From contig CATQJL010000001.1 in the NCBI GenBank assembly GCA_958299035.1, forward strand, positions 28,623,521 to 28,687,520: a DNA stretch of 64,000 nt, given 5' to 3'. This document shows, in pieces, positions 11,328 through 21,744 of this stretch. Each line of letters starts with the position of its first letter. Position 1 is the first letter of the stretch. The notes beneath the pieces were generated by a model. That model did not search any database. It was given only the letters and a program-made list of their open reading frames with translations, and had not been told where the DNA came from. This DNA is from Cylicocyclus nassatus (Eukaryota > Nematoda > Chromadorea > Rhabditida > Strongylidae). The position numbers were made by a program, and so were the translations under genes.

Positions 11328-11996
11328 AAGGACTCCCAAAAAGATCTGCCTACTGCTTGATTGTTGATAACTTTCTTGTAAAGAAGTTTTTAGAGAAGCT
11401 CTTGTACCGTTTTACCCCAGCGCCGTTTTGTAGAGTGTCTTCAACCTAGTTTCACAGTATATAGCGAATTAAGAAACTGTCTTCATTACTATAAAAGTAC
11501 AATGGAAACTTGCAGCAAGTGTCCCACCGTGAAAAGGCCGTTAAAAAATTCCAAAAAAAATCTGAAAAATTGTGTAACAGGATTAGCATGTTGATTTCAG
11601 TAGAGCTTTTGTGCTTTCGTAGGACTTTCCAAAAGGCCTAATCAGATTTTTGACGAATAGCAAAAATTGGTTGGTGTGGAATATCTGGAATTTTATGAAA
11701 AATACGCTAGCGGTGCGAGTTTCATGTTTGGAATTAACGATTCTGATTAACCTAGTGTAGGAGCCAGCTTCTTTGCTTCTATTTTGGAAGTAAAATGTGA
11801 CCCTTATTTAAGCGAAGCCCTTCTCAAAGTTCCTACCGTAATCCTACAGTTATGAAGAGGGCTTTTTGATTTGCACCATACTGTGAATTCAAAATGAAGC
11901 CATCTCTACAAAATGATATCTGGAGCATTTCGAAAAACTTTATTTCAAGAGAGCTATCAACAGTCAAACATTAAGTACATGTATTGGCACATCCTA
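11328..11996. mobile_element. MITE of the CAGGGTGTCCCAAAAGT family (diverged copy)
   Basis: The left end 'aaggactcccaaaaagatct' and the right end '..tattggcacatccta' are flanked by TA. Inner arms match the copies at 51.2-52.7 kb: 'gttttgtagag.gtcttcaacct' on the left, and 'cctacagttatgaagaggg' and 'aagagagctatcaa' on the right. TA target and TIR suggest a Tc1/mariner-type non-autonomous element. Confidence 0.55.
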
Positions 11997-12689
11997 TATG
12001 CGTGTTTTATCTCTGAAGTCCGCATTGTAACTTTAACAAACCGTACTCAGTGTTCTAAAAAGTCCAGATATAGAAAACCCAAGCCATGTGTCGGTTCTGT
12101 GAAAAAAAAGCTAGTTACCGGTGAAGAGTGATTGCATAGAAAGAGACGCTACGCTTATGGGTGCTTGGTCAAAGCCAAAAATGGTGGGCGCATCTATGTA
12201 AATGTGATGAGTTGCGATCCAATTAGCTTTTTCTTGATTGTTTATGCAGGCGCAGTAGAGACCCAGCCCATATATCTTGCAAATAAACACTTTTTGAGGA
12301 GGAGTAACATATGTAATTTTAAAAACACCGAAGGGCTAAACTTATCAGTGCTGCAAATATGCGACTTGCGTTATCCTCGCAAGTTGTTCAGCAAAGTTTT
12401 CATCTGAGCACTTACTTCTACCACAGACATGTATAGCGCTGCCGTATACGATCCTTAGCACAAATTTGAGACGATTTCATTGAGTTTAGTGAAAAAAAAC
12501 TTTGAAAAAGAGCTGTACTCTAGGGCCCATAATCATAAGAAAGGCAACTCATTGCGTTGTAATTCATTATGTCAAAGTGTTGGGGTGTAAAGTCTCCGAA
12601 AATGGATGGAAAGTTAAGGGTACAGATTCTTAAGCCGCACGCATCATCATCCCTTTGGGTAAGGAATAGCAGCTTAAACTGGAAACTTC

Positions 12690-13300
12690 ATATCCTGAAG
12701 CTACAAATATCTGAATATCACAATTTTATCTATCCGTAACTATTCCTACTATTTCACTATAAAGTTAGTAAAGAGGAGCGAGAAGCTGTACAAGCCACAA
12801 TTTCCAGCTTTGTATGATCTCCGATGATCCTCAGAGGCTAACCTTCTTTTGTTGGGAGTCATTTTTCTTTTCAAAGCTGTACTGATTATCAGAAACAACA
12901 GCAACAGTGCTAAGCATGTTTCTAAAAAGTACAAACGAGTATTTAAAATATCGGCATTCTCGATAAACACTGACCTCCGACTTGTGATTCAACGCAAATT
13001 TTATGATTTCGGTACATTGATTGTTATTATCAGAGACATGCTTAGCACTGTTTGTTCAAATAACCAGTAAAGCTTTGGCTCTTTTTCTTTAACTTTGAAA
13101 AAAAATGATCAAAACCATTCTGCCACTGTAGATCATCGGGACATCATATAAAAAGCTGGAAAATGCAATTTGTACAACTTCTCGCTCCTGTTCAAAATGT
13201 TTATAGTGGATATAGTGGAGGATAGTAGGAATACTTACGGTACGGATAGGTATAAGCGTGAAATCCAGTTATCTAAGCTTCATGATATAAAGCTTTTTTT
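12690..13300. repeat. Large foldback element
   Basis: Long arms are reverse complements. 'tatccgtaactattcctac' near 12730 pairs with 'gtaggaatacttacggtacggata' near 13230; 'gaggagcgagaagctgtaca' pairs with 'tgtacaacttctcgctcct'; 'cagtgctaagcatg' near 12910 pairs with 'catgcttagcactg' near 13040. About 110 nt lie between the arms. Small ORFs on both strands here are products of the palindrome. Exact termini and target duplication were not resolved. Confidence 0.75.
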
Positions 13301-14430
13301 GGGCTTCCATCTCCTGTGCGCGTATGCGGGCCTCACTAAACTCATAAAGCTAAACATATCCAGTGTTTTGACCTGTAAAACTCGCGCATAAGCATTTCTT
13401 TCTTCACATTCCCTTCCGATAATAAATTGATGTGTGGGCAAATAAATCTGTTGTTACTTCACTATTGGTAAAGTACCGTTTCAGGCCTAAGAATGCGTGC
13501 TTGAAAAACGGCTTTAATGTTGATACAACATAATAATCTGGGCATAGAAATGATTGGAGTCAACCCTTGGCTTGGTGCAATAAGTATACTATGTCTTTCA
13601 AGGAATTTACGTAAGGTGTAATGTCATCGCGTAAAACTCTTCTGAATATGTTTTCCTTCATCAGTATTGCACCCAAACAACAGAGCCGTCATCGGTAGGA
13701 GGGAAGGAGTCAAAAATGAGAGGCTATTTTCACTTCATAATACTCAAAAACTCTGCTTCATACCATTGTTCGCTTTGAAGTGGAACTAATTTCAGATTAC
13801 CAAGATGTCAGCAAGTAGTTTTTCTGAGTATCAAGCTTGTATCGTAATTATAGTAGTTATCACATTGACGACCATGCAGACTTTTAGTTGTCTCCCTTTT
13901 GGGACCAAGGCCTTTTTACGGACTAGCCCACTTTTTCAACTTAATTACGCATAGTGCCATCTACAGTACACCTACAGTAGAGCTGAAAGGCTGACAAAAA
14001 AGGTAAAAGTCATTCTTAGATTCTGTGCAAAAGAAAGTCTATGGAGTGAGCTTATTTCAAGATAGCAGTCATTTTATTGAAATTCAAGCCTTGACACACA
14101 TGGTGTGTCAAGCGGTCCCACGCGGTAGTCATTGCTTGACACACCTCGTCAGTGTGTTATGCAGCACATATCAATGTGAGAAACATTACCATATCATTAT
14201 ATTTTCAATATTTTGTACATGGATCGCTGCTCAGTCACAAACTTCTAGTTTATATTGAGTTACTAGATTGGTTATTTCTTCAATGTCAAAATCATGGCAA
14301 GTAAGTGGAATACTCGGGTAATACAAGTCGGGTGCAGCAGTTTTAACAACTCAGAAGGCGTCCAGTGGATCGCATGTCTGTTATTTGGATCTTTGCACAT
14401 AATTCATAATTACTATATTGGTTCGAGGGT
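13301..14430. other. No gene seen; small hairpin at 14090-14112
   Basis: No ORF shows family resemblance. At 14090-14112 'cttgacaca' and 'tgtgtcaag' form a short hairpin, and 'cttgacacacc' recurs near 14135. Confidence 0.4.
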
Positions 14431-14439
14431 TCATATCGA

Positions 14440-15720
14440 TGGGTGACTTTTTTTGCTGTGATAAATCAATGGAAAAGATAATACCAGTAAAGCTTGATGA
14501 CGAATTTGATAGAAATTATTTCTTTCCTGTTGAACAACACGGGTTTTTACCGGGTTTTCCACCAAATTCTACTGGTGGTTCTACTTTCAACTGGATAATT
14601 GCCCTAGCGGACAATCGCTAGGTAGTATCTTTTTTGACTTTTCAGAAATTTTTGACAGGGTAAATCATAGCGAACTTCTATATAAGTTGAAGAAATATGG
14701 CATAAGAAGATTTCCTCTCGGGCTCATCATCTTACTTATATGATAGGAGTTGACTGTACATGTTGAAGAAGACTTTCAGAACGTTATCATTGTGGAAGCA
14801 AGTAGCGCACCCCAAGATGGCATTCTCGGCATCACTCTACTGGTTGATTTTAATCTTGATGGGATAACTACCCTAAACAATCAAAATTTAGATATTATCT
14901 ACTTTGATATTTTTTGACGAGGTAAATTATAGCAAATTCCTGTATAAGTTGTGGAGCTATGGCATAAGAAGGACTGTCCTGTCTTGGTTAGCGTCTTACT
15001 TACTTATAGGGAAATGACTGTACGTGTTAGAGAAGATATTTTAGATCATCACTGTAGAAGTAAGGGTGGCATTCTCAGTATTGCTTTTCCTTATGTCGTG
15101 GAATTCCCTAATTATCTGAAAACCCATCCGTGAAAATTCAGCTGGTCGCAGATGACGCCATATACTTTTGCTACGATCTCATTCAACAGAGCGAAGCATT
15201 CACGGCACTTTTTCCCTCCCTAAACAAAATGGAAATATGGTCCGAGAGTGCGGTACCCCTGCAAATGCCTTCAAGACTACCTTAAGGCATTTTGGAGATT
15301 TCCAGTGTTGTAAGGACAACCACAATGATATCATTCTTGATTTCTCAAACCCATTTTGCGATATTGATGTCATTATGGATAACGCTCTTACTTTTGATAT
15401 TTGGATACGTCGTCAAAAAGTCGTTAACGCTTTTTACATTTTTTAGAAGTATACGTAGTAACGACCCGAAAATTTTCTTGCGAGTACAAAAGTTACGTAC
15501 TGCCACATCACGAGTATGCCTCGCCCATTTGGGGTCCACTTTTCAAAGAGACATTAATAGAGTTGAAAAAATTTAAAGAATTTAGGAAGATTTTTTCTTA
15601 CCGATGTTTTCTTAATCCGGAATATCCTCATGAATTACCCTCTTATCATACCCGTCCCTACATATTACACCTCCAAAATTTGAAGTACAGGCGTTCGTAC
15701 TGTGCTTTCGAATTCTGAGC
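14440..15720 (+). pseudogene. Ruined LINE reverse transcriptase
   Basis: Polymerase motifs appear in order but in changing frames: 'EQHGFLPGF' near 14540, 'FDFSEIFDRVNHSELLYKL' near 14635-14690, 'SAPQDGILGI' near 14805-14835, 'KIQLVADDAIYF' with the catalytic ADD at 15148-15156, and 'HEYASPIWGPLFKET' near 15510. Frameshifts and stops break every frame. The D-box region occurs twice (about 14640-14720 and 14895-14970), an internal duplication. Shorter relics of the same element end unit 1 (25320-25426 and 25721-25990) and unit 2 (35660-35766 and 36061-36330). It resembles CR1/Jockey-type elements and differs from the LINE at 361-1736. Confidence 0.72.
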
Positions 15721-18700
15721 TTAGAAACTAACCTAAACGTTAGTAAATATTGAAATTCTAGACCGTGCAGTAAATCAGGTAGGTTTGGTTTGCAATATAC
15801 TCGTAAAAAACGCCTTTTTTGACTTTCAATTCTTTATCTGTCGAACATCTAGATAATTTGATACATTACCAAATCAAATCAGGTTTAGTGAAAACTCAAA
15901 AATTCTTGAAAAAAAATTGTCAAAAGTGAGTGTGCTTCACCTCTTGATATCTCTGATTTTTGTGGGTCGTGTTCAAATGTGGCGCTTGTTTGTTTACGAA
16001 AATTGTCCCAGCTTGTCCTTCTATTGTTTGACGCTATGTTTTTTCTAGTGACGCTTCGCTTTGCTTGGATGGTCTGCAACAAGGACGGAGGCTGACCACT
16101 AATTGCATTGCCTGTTTTGTTACTAGCATAGTGATTTCAATAATGATGAGCCTCATTTATCAGAATCTTGAGTTTACATCTTATATCTACACCGTAGCCC
16201 ATTCCCCCCTACCCCACCTAGGTATAGCAATCGCTCACAGTGGTATGTTCATTCCTGAATCTTCCAATTCGAATCTTACTCTATTCTAAACCATGTATTT
16301 TTCGAGAGTCAAGACTGTTAGCGTTCCGGGAGCTCGCTGACTCCCAAAAACAGAGTTTTTACAAACTTTGAAAGAAGCAAGATTCTAGATATTTTGGGCA
16401 AAGCGCTTATTTCTCGGTTTTGCTGATGCTGACAATCAAATGTCTACCTCACCATAGTAAAGGCTTCGGTATTTGTCTTGTGTTCCATTTACATAAAACT
16501 CCCTTCCTTCTGTGATGAGTATTGGCTGCTCTTTTTTCTTTCGTGTCCACATCGCGCTCGATTTCGTCTTTTTCAATTTGGTTTTCTACAGATCTTTGTT
16601 CTGCGGAATGTGGTAGCCGTTCAAAAAAAACGAAAATGCTTTCGGAACGACCTGATACGCAATACCTTTTCAATTCTCTCTAACAAAAGCTTTTTGTGCG
16701 CGATTTGTAAAGTTTTTGTTAAAAAATCAACAAAATAATAACATCAGAAAAATAACAAAATGACATAATTTCTTGTTTTTATGTGCGGTCCATGCTATAC
16801 TCGGAAATCGAGATTTAATGTTACGAATCGGTCGTTTGCGTTGGAAAATTAGTGCTTAATTATAATCCACTTTCAAAGTTCCACATTCCTAAGATTAATT
16901 GGTGTTTGAAGCATTTGTGCTTGAGATAGGCTTAACAAAGTTCGATGGTTCTATTCAAAAAATCATAAAGAATCTTTAGTGGATTCTGGGTAAGCAGAAA
17001 AATTTTTCTGTGACCTATAGGGTCTGCACTTTCTATTTCTAACCTGGACGTCTTCGGAAATTGGGTATTATTTTCCAAAAAATAGCGAAATATGACCCTG
17101 TTAAAAGCATGGATTTCGGATTTTGGCGATTGTCTGGGAATTCTTTTAATGCACTCTGTAACAAAAGGAAACCATTTGAAAAAGAATGAAAAGATGCATC
17201 AAATGGTATCGAGATCTTCTACAGATCTTTGTTCTGCGGAGTGGCAGCCGTTGAAAAAAAGCGAAAATACTTTTGGGACGACTTAATGGAATAAAAATAA
17301 TAAAATAAATGAAATCACAGCGTTTCGTTCAAATTGATTATTGCGTTCAGCACAGTCCTCTAAATACGCTTCGAAACCCCTCCTCCACCAATCCATCCTC
17401 AAACTCTTTGCCATGACTTGACATAGAAAAAGGGGAGATCACTTTAAGAGGGGTCCTCCGCCCGCCCACGAACGAGCCATGAATGCATATTGATTCTGAC
17501 CGAAACCAGCAAGCACTTCTGCAATCTTCACATTATGTAATTCAATACCGTACTCTCTCATTCCGATCAGTTTCGTTTGGACTTCCTCATAGAAGCTGTA
17601 ACTTCCTGTTCTTAACCGTATCAAGTATTTCTGAATCCGAATTCATGTTCATCGCAGCAGTGACGCCCGCTCAAGACAGGCATCATAGGTTGGCGCTTTC
17701 TTTGAGATTGGCAAAGTGTGAACGTTGATAGCTCGCTCTGATCCATTCTGATGATGAAACCATTTCTTCCTAGTTCATTCTCACTTTTTTCGAAGTAAAT
17801 AGAGTCGACGTCTACAATAGAGAGAGTAGAAGAGTAAAGTAAAAAAGTAGAGACAGAGTAAAAGTCTTGGACGGCTCAGGAACGGGATCAAACTCTGGTC
17901 CGGCCTGGTCAGCACCTCGTATCACTTTGTCAGTCGTCCCATAAAGTCACTTAGGTTTTGTGAAAATGGTAATCTCCATTGGTATCAACTTTTGTTTCTA
18001 AAACTAGTGCGTGTACGTTTACTAATCATTTGTACCAATTAAAGAGGTATTTAGATGTGTTTGATGTTATGGTTGTTATCATGCGCCTACTTACAATCAG
18101 TGGAGAATGGTTGCAGTGATAATTTTGTTTAACATGGGAAGTGACATTGGTCAAAGTGGTGTTTCTTCGCTATTTGTATACCGTCTTAGAGAGGGAAAGC
18201 TTTAGAAGGGAGTTATGGACATTTTCAAACAGAAACTTGAACGAGCGGTCACAATGAATTTTTTTGAAATCATAGTCCGTAGCTCAAATGGGCCATGATC
18301 ATTGCTTGGGCGCTTCATGCAATTAAACCTTTAGTCTAATAAACTTATGCTACATTAACGCTTTCAAGCGCTAGAAAAACCTGCACCTGTTTTCCTTCAC
18401 ATAAACCTTGAATTTTTGTTTCAAAAATACCCATACTCCGCTCTCAGAAGACGTATGCTGATGCCGAAAAGATTTGGAATTAGCGTTTCATGCTCTATGA
18501 GATAGTATACATTTCATGAAAACTTCTATCAGACTAGGTACCCATCCCCTGTCAGAGCTGACGATGATCTTCAAATTATATCACTTCAATTTTTGTTCTT
18601 CGACTACTCAGAGCTTTACTAACAATATTTGCATTGATTCTCAATGGATTATAGGAGATACCGTGCGAGTGCAATGAAAGTCACTTTACATGGATCTGTT

Positions 18701-19029
18701 CACACGGTCCTTATCAGTAAATTAGCCAGAACTTGTGGAGAGCTTATCAACAAAAAAACGAGAAAAAGACATAGCTCAACTTTTGTGAAAAAATTGACTC
18801 AAAAGTTATCCGACGTGCTGATTGCAAAAAATGACTTCTAAGATCTCGCCCTATCAGAGAGCTTTTGAAGCTTACGTATGTTAGAAACTCCAAGTGTGTT
18901 GTTTTTACCTGTAATCAGAGTGAGTTTTAAACTTTGTACTAATTCAAATTAACCTTGTAAAAAATTTTTTGGAGCGATATAACGCCTGTTCATTCAAACA
19001 GAAATTCTTGTCAAAAATTGCTCGGACGC

Positions 19030-19969
19030 CCACTAATATGTCGCATGCTTCAGATGAAGAGCTCCATTTCTGAACCGATCTGGATCAACTTTGAACCATG
19101 CACTTTGGGTCGACAGTCACAGATCACCTTTCGCTGTCCATCGATATCTACTCAACGATATTTGCAAACTTTGGGCTAGGGCGCGGAAAGTCAGTGCAGG
19201 AGTGGGTGGACATGCTGAATGCTACGAATGTACCCTTTGACAACAGGATTGGCGGTTAGAAGGCCTAATATTCTGGCCTAAATAAGGGCAGCGTCCAGGC
19301 AAATCTGGGCCTATGGGGATCTCACTTGGAGAGTAATCTTGGAGCCCTGACTAAAGCATTGCCCAAGCGGCAGCTCAAATGGTGAGCTCACAGTTGAGAT
19401 ATTCGCATCCAAGCTGGACCCCGCGATCGTATTGGCATGGATTCGTGGCGCAACACATCGGTTTCGCGCGACCCACGCGTGTCGCGTCATGATATGCAAA
19501 TACGATCCCGGGATCCAGTTTGAGGGCGAATATTTCAACTGTGGGTTTCTATTTGAGCTGCCGCTTAAGCGATGTCTTAGTTAGGGCCCCAAAATTGCTT
19601 TCCACATCATAACCCTGTACGTCCAGATTTGCTTGGACGCTGCCTTTCAGGCCAGAGAATGATCAGAGAGCACGCTGGCGAGAGAGACGCAGACTGCGTC
19701 GCGGGTGCGAACGATTTCCAGCCGCCAACTTGTTGAATCAATAGGTAACAATCATTAGAAGGGATACTATTTATCGATTTCATCAATGCTGAAAGTTAGT
19801 TGGAGTAGGAGTTAGTTGGTACAGAAGACATGTTCATCACAAAAATTTGATGGGGCTGCGGACTGGCGCATAGAAGTGGGAGAGGAGTAGGGGATGCTGT
19901 GTAGAAGTGGTACGGAATGAACTCTATCATAGTCGACAGGGATCGAGCGGAGTCGAATACGCCAGCTAG
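19030..19969 (+). mobile_element. Degraded Helitron relic in unit 1
   Basis: 'Ttctgaaccgatctggatca', 'tcgctgtccatcgatatc' and 'gacatgctgaatgctacgaa' follow the Helitron-like consensus. The 3' end 'gccagCTAG' plus T at 19966-19970 matches the end at 55730-55734. The expected hairpin just before it is eroded. A foldback MITE (19273-19655) interrupts it. Equivalent relics lie at 29367-30306, 39290-40250 and 57200-57660. Confidence 0.6.
19273..19655. mobile_element. Foldback MITE inside the Helitron relic, unit 1
   Basis: The ends are 'ctggcctaaataagggcagc' and 'gctgcctttcaggccag', and the inner arms also pair: 'tgagatattcgcatccaagc' against the 'gaatatttcaactg' side. Copies are at 29610-29992 and about 39539-39924. 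Unit 4 lacks it at the matching place (about 57440). No clear target duplication was found. Confidence 0.65.
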
Positions 19970-20340
19970 TCAAGCTTCAGCTAAACAATCAAAAATATAT
20001 TGAAACGAGCAGATGGTTGATGGAGAGTAGATGTTTTAGCGTCGAATGCATAGGTTTCGCAAATCCTTGAATCTTTTTTAATTGAGGAAAAAGAAGTATC
20101 ATCAGAGGTACGGACTACACCGCAAAATGTGAGGAACATCAATTTTCAACAATCTTCTTTTAAAAGCAAAACTATTATACTTTCAGCAATTAGGGTAGTA
20201 GAAGGTATTCGATTGAATTGAAGAAAAATTTAAAAAATTTATAACTAAAATTAAATGGTTTAGAAGGTACTTGATCAAAGTTGAAAAATAAAGAGTTGAA
20301 AAGACGAGAATGAAGCTCTCACGCCAAATAGGATAATGTT

Positions 20341-20534
20341 TTATGGACAAGGTTGCTTTTTCCAGACAAGACAGATCTCGTCGACTTTCATCGACATAGC
20401 AAGCGGAGCATTGTCGACTTTGCCAACGTTTGCGTGTGGCAGTTTTTGATTGCTAGACAGTATGAAAACTAATGCTTTGAATAGAGGTTCAATAAGTTTT
20501 CCAACGTGTACAAACGTCTGCAGGGCCACGCCCA
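20341..20534 (-). CDS. Exon-like conserved ORF, unit 1 (uncertain)
   Basis: On the minus strand an open frame of about 65 codons starts after a possible acceptor (tatag at about 20535-20539) and ends at the stop 20341-20343. Its composition is protein-like (VHVGKLIEPLFKALVFILSS, then a Lys/Asp-rich tail). It is kept open in units 2 and 3 with a mixture of silent and replacement changes. A strong donor-like GTAAGT (20558-20563) lies just upstream and is conserved in units 1-4, but the gap would be too short for a normal intron. The block is absent from units 0 and 4. It may be an exon of a second unit gene or an inserted fragment. Confidence 0.25.
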
Positions 20535-20868
20535 CTATACACATGGAAGTCGCCTACACTTACTGTTTGCTGCGCATGCTGCTTTTCTTTGAAGAAAATA
20601 CAATGTTGTTTGCTCAAATATTGATCTGTATACACTATTAGATGCATTTTCTTGGATTCAAGAATTTGCGAAAAACATCAAATATTAGCAACCGCCAACA
20701 GTCAAAAGCTTTCTACTCAAGCTTTTCAAATTTTTGAATATTTGGGATCAGCAGAAGCAAACAAGACAGCCTACTCCTCCTTGGTAAGTATTCTTTTTCC
20801 AAGGTTGCAAATGAAGGAAAGACCTGCACATGTCTTCAAGTAGGCAGCCGCGAGAAGGGAGAAATTTT

Positions 20869-21213
20869 TTATATAGCTTCTTCAGTTAACACTTTGATGA
20901 GTGCCTCTTCAACTTTTCCCGTTTTGTAGAACATGCAATACTGAGAGCATGCGAAAAAAGATGAAAAGTCATGCTTGGGAACCACTATCATGCCAAGTGT
21001 TCGCACTGAAAAAGCATAAATTGGAAATACGCAGATTATAATTCAGAAGTCGAACCATATCTCCTTTACAGCTTGTATGACCACCGCTTTCGCCGCTGGC
21101 TTGCCATTCGCAATCGTCTTTACTCGTCTGTCGCTTGAAACAATTGAGCCAACCACATCCCATAACAATAGTGACATGCAGCGAACCACAATAATATATA
21201 ACTTATAGGACAT
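20869..21213 (-). pseudogene. Secreted cysteine-rich family pseudogene, unit 1
   Basis: The start codon (21211-21213), signal-peptide beginning MSYKLYIIV and TTTCAG acceptor are present. A one-base deletion about nine codons in shifts the frame. Downstream the family pattern MGCGWLNCFKRQ continues in another frame. Exon 2 begins after TTTTTCAG with TGC but is disrupted again just after its fourth codon and runs into a TGA. Two independent lesions make this a pseudogene. Unit 2 carries the same lesions, so they predate the duplication or conversion of the block. Confidence 0.8.
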
Positions 21214-21397
21214 TGCCCTCTGAAATAAAAAATCCAACTTCAGCAGGCAATTGTTTCGTTTTTGCTTAACTCAAGACCTAAACTTTCAAATAGGATTAGC
21301 TCCTTCTCTTTGGCAAGTATTCTTTTTGCAAAGTTGCAAATGATGGAAAGACCTGTACATGTCTTCACTAGGCAACCGCAACAAAGGAAAATAATCT

Positions 21398-21744
21398 TTA
21401 TTCAGCTTTTGCAGCTTGTAGCAGTTTAATGAGTGCCTTTTCAATATCCTTTGTTTTTTTACACATGCATTGCTGAAAGCACTTGCAAAAACTTGGGAAG
21501 TCTTGCTTTGGAGTCAGTCTCTTGCACAACTCTTCGCACTAAAAAAGCATGAATTGGAAATACACAGATTGTCACGCAAAAGTCAAACCATATATCCTTT
21601 TTCGGTTGTATGACCACGTGTAATGGGCTTTTCGCAGCTCTCATTTTCTTCACTCGTCTGTCGCGTACAACAACTAAGCCAACTACATCCCATAACAATA
21701 TTTACATGCAGCAGGATCAAAATAATATATAACTTGTAAGACAT
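21398..21744 (-). CDS. Small secreted cysteine-rich protein, two exons (unit 1 gene)
   Basis: Exon 1 is 21589-21744 and exon 2 is 21398-21538; together they encode 98 aa. The intron is 50 nt, phase 0, begins GTTTGAC and ends TTTTTTAG. The signal peptide is nearly identical to that of the 6700 gene. The mature part has C20, C25, C26 and C37, an acidic then basic linker, and an exon 2 core C53-X3-C57-X12-C70-X-C72-X3-C76 plus C78. That makes ten cysteines, the most in the family here. The tail is amphipathic and ends KAE, with AATAAA overlapping the stop. TTTCAG lies at 21751-21756 (minus sense). The pseudogene at 20869-21213 lies just downstream in the same orientation. Confidence 0.82.

Noticed and set aside
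18644..18841. 65-aa ORF repeated in units 1 and 2 and, changed, in unit 3
   Set aside because: Unit 3 has a shifted frame in the middle and unit 4 has an early stop. The sequence lies in Helitron-adjacent repeat DNA, so conservation reflects recent duplication rather than coding.
19311..19538. 75-aa ORF on the minus strand in all three tandem units
   Set aside because: It lies wholly within a foldback MITE and reads through its palindrome.
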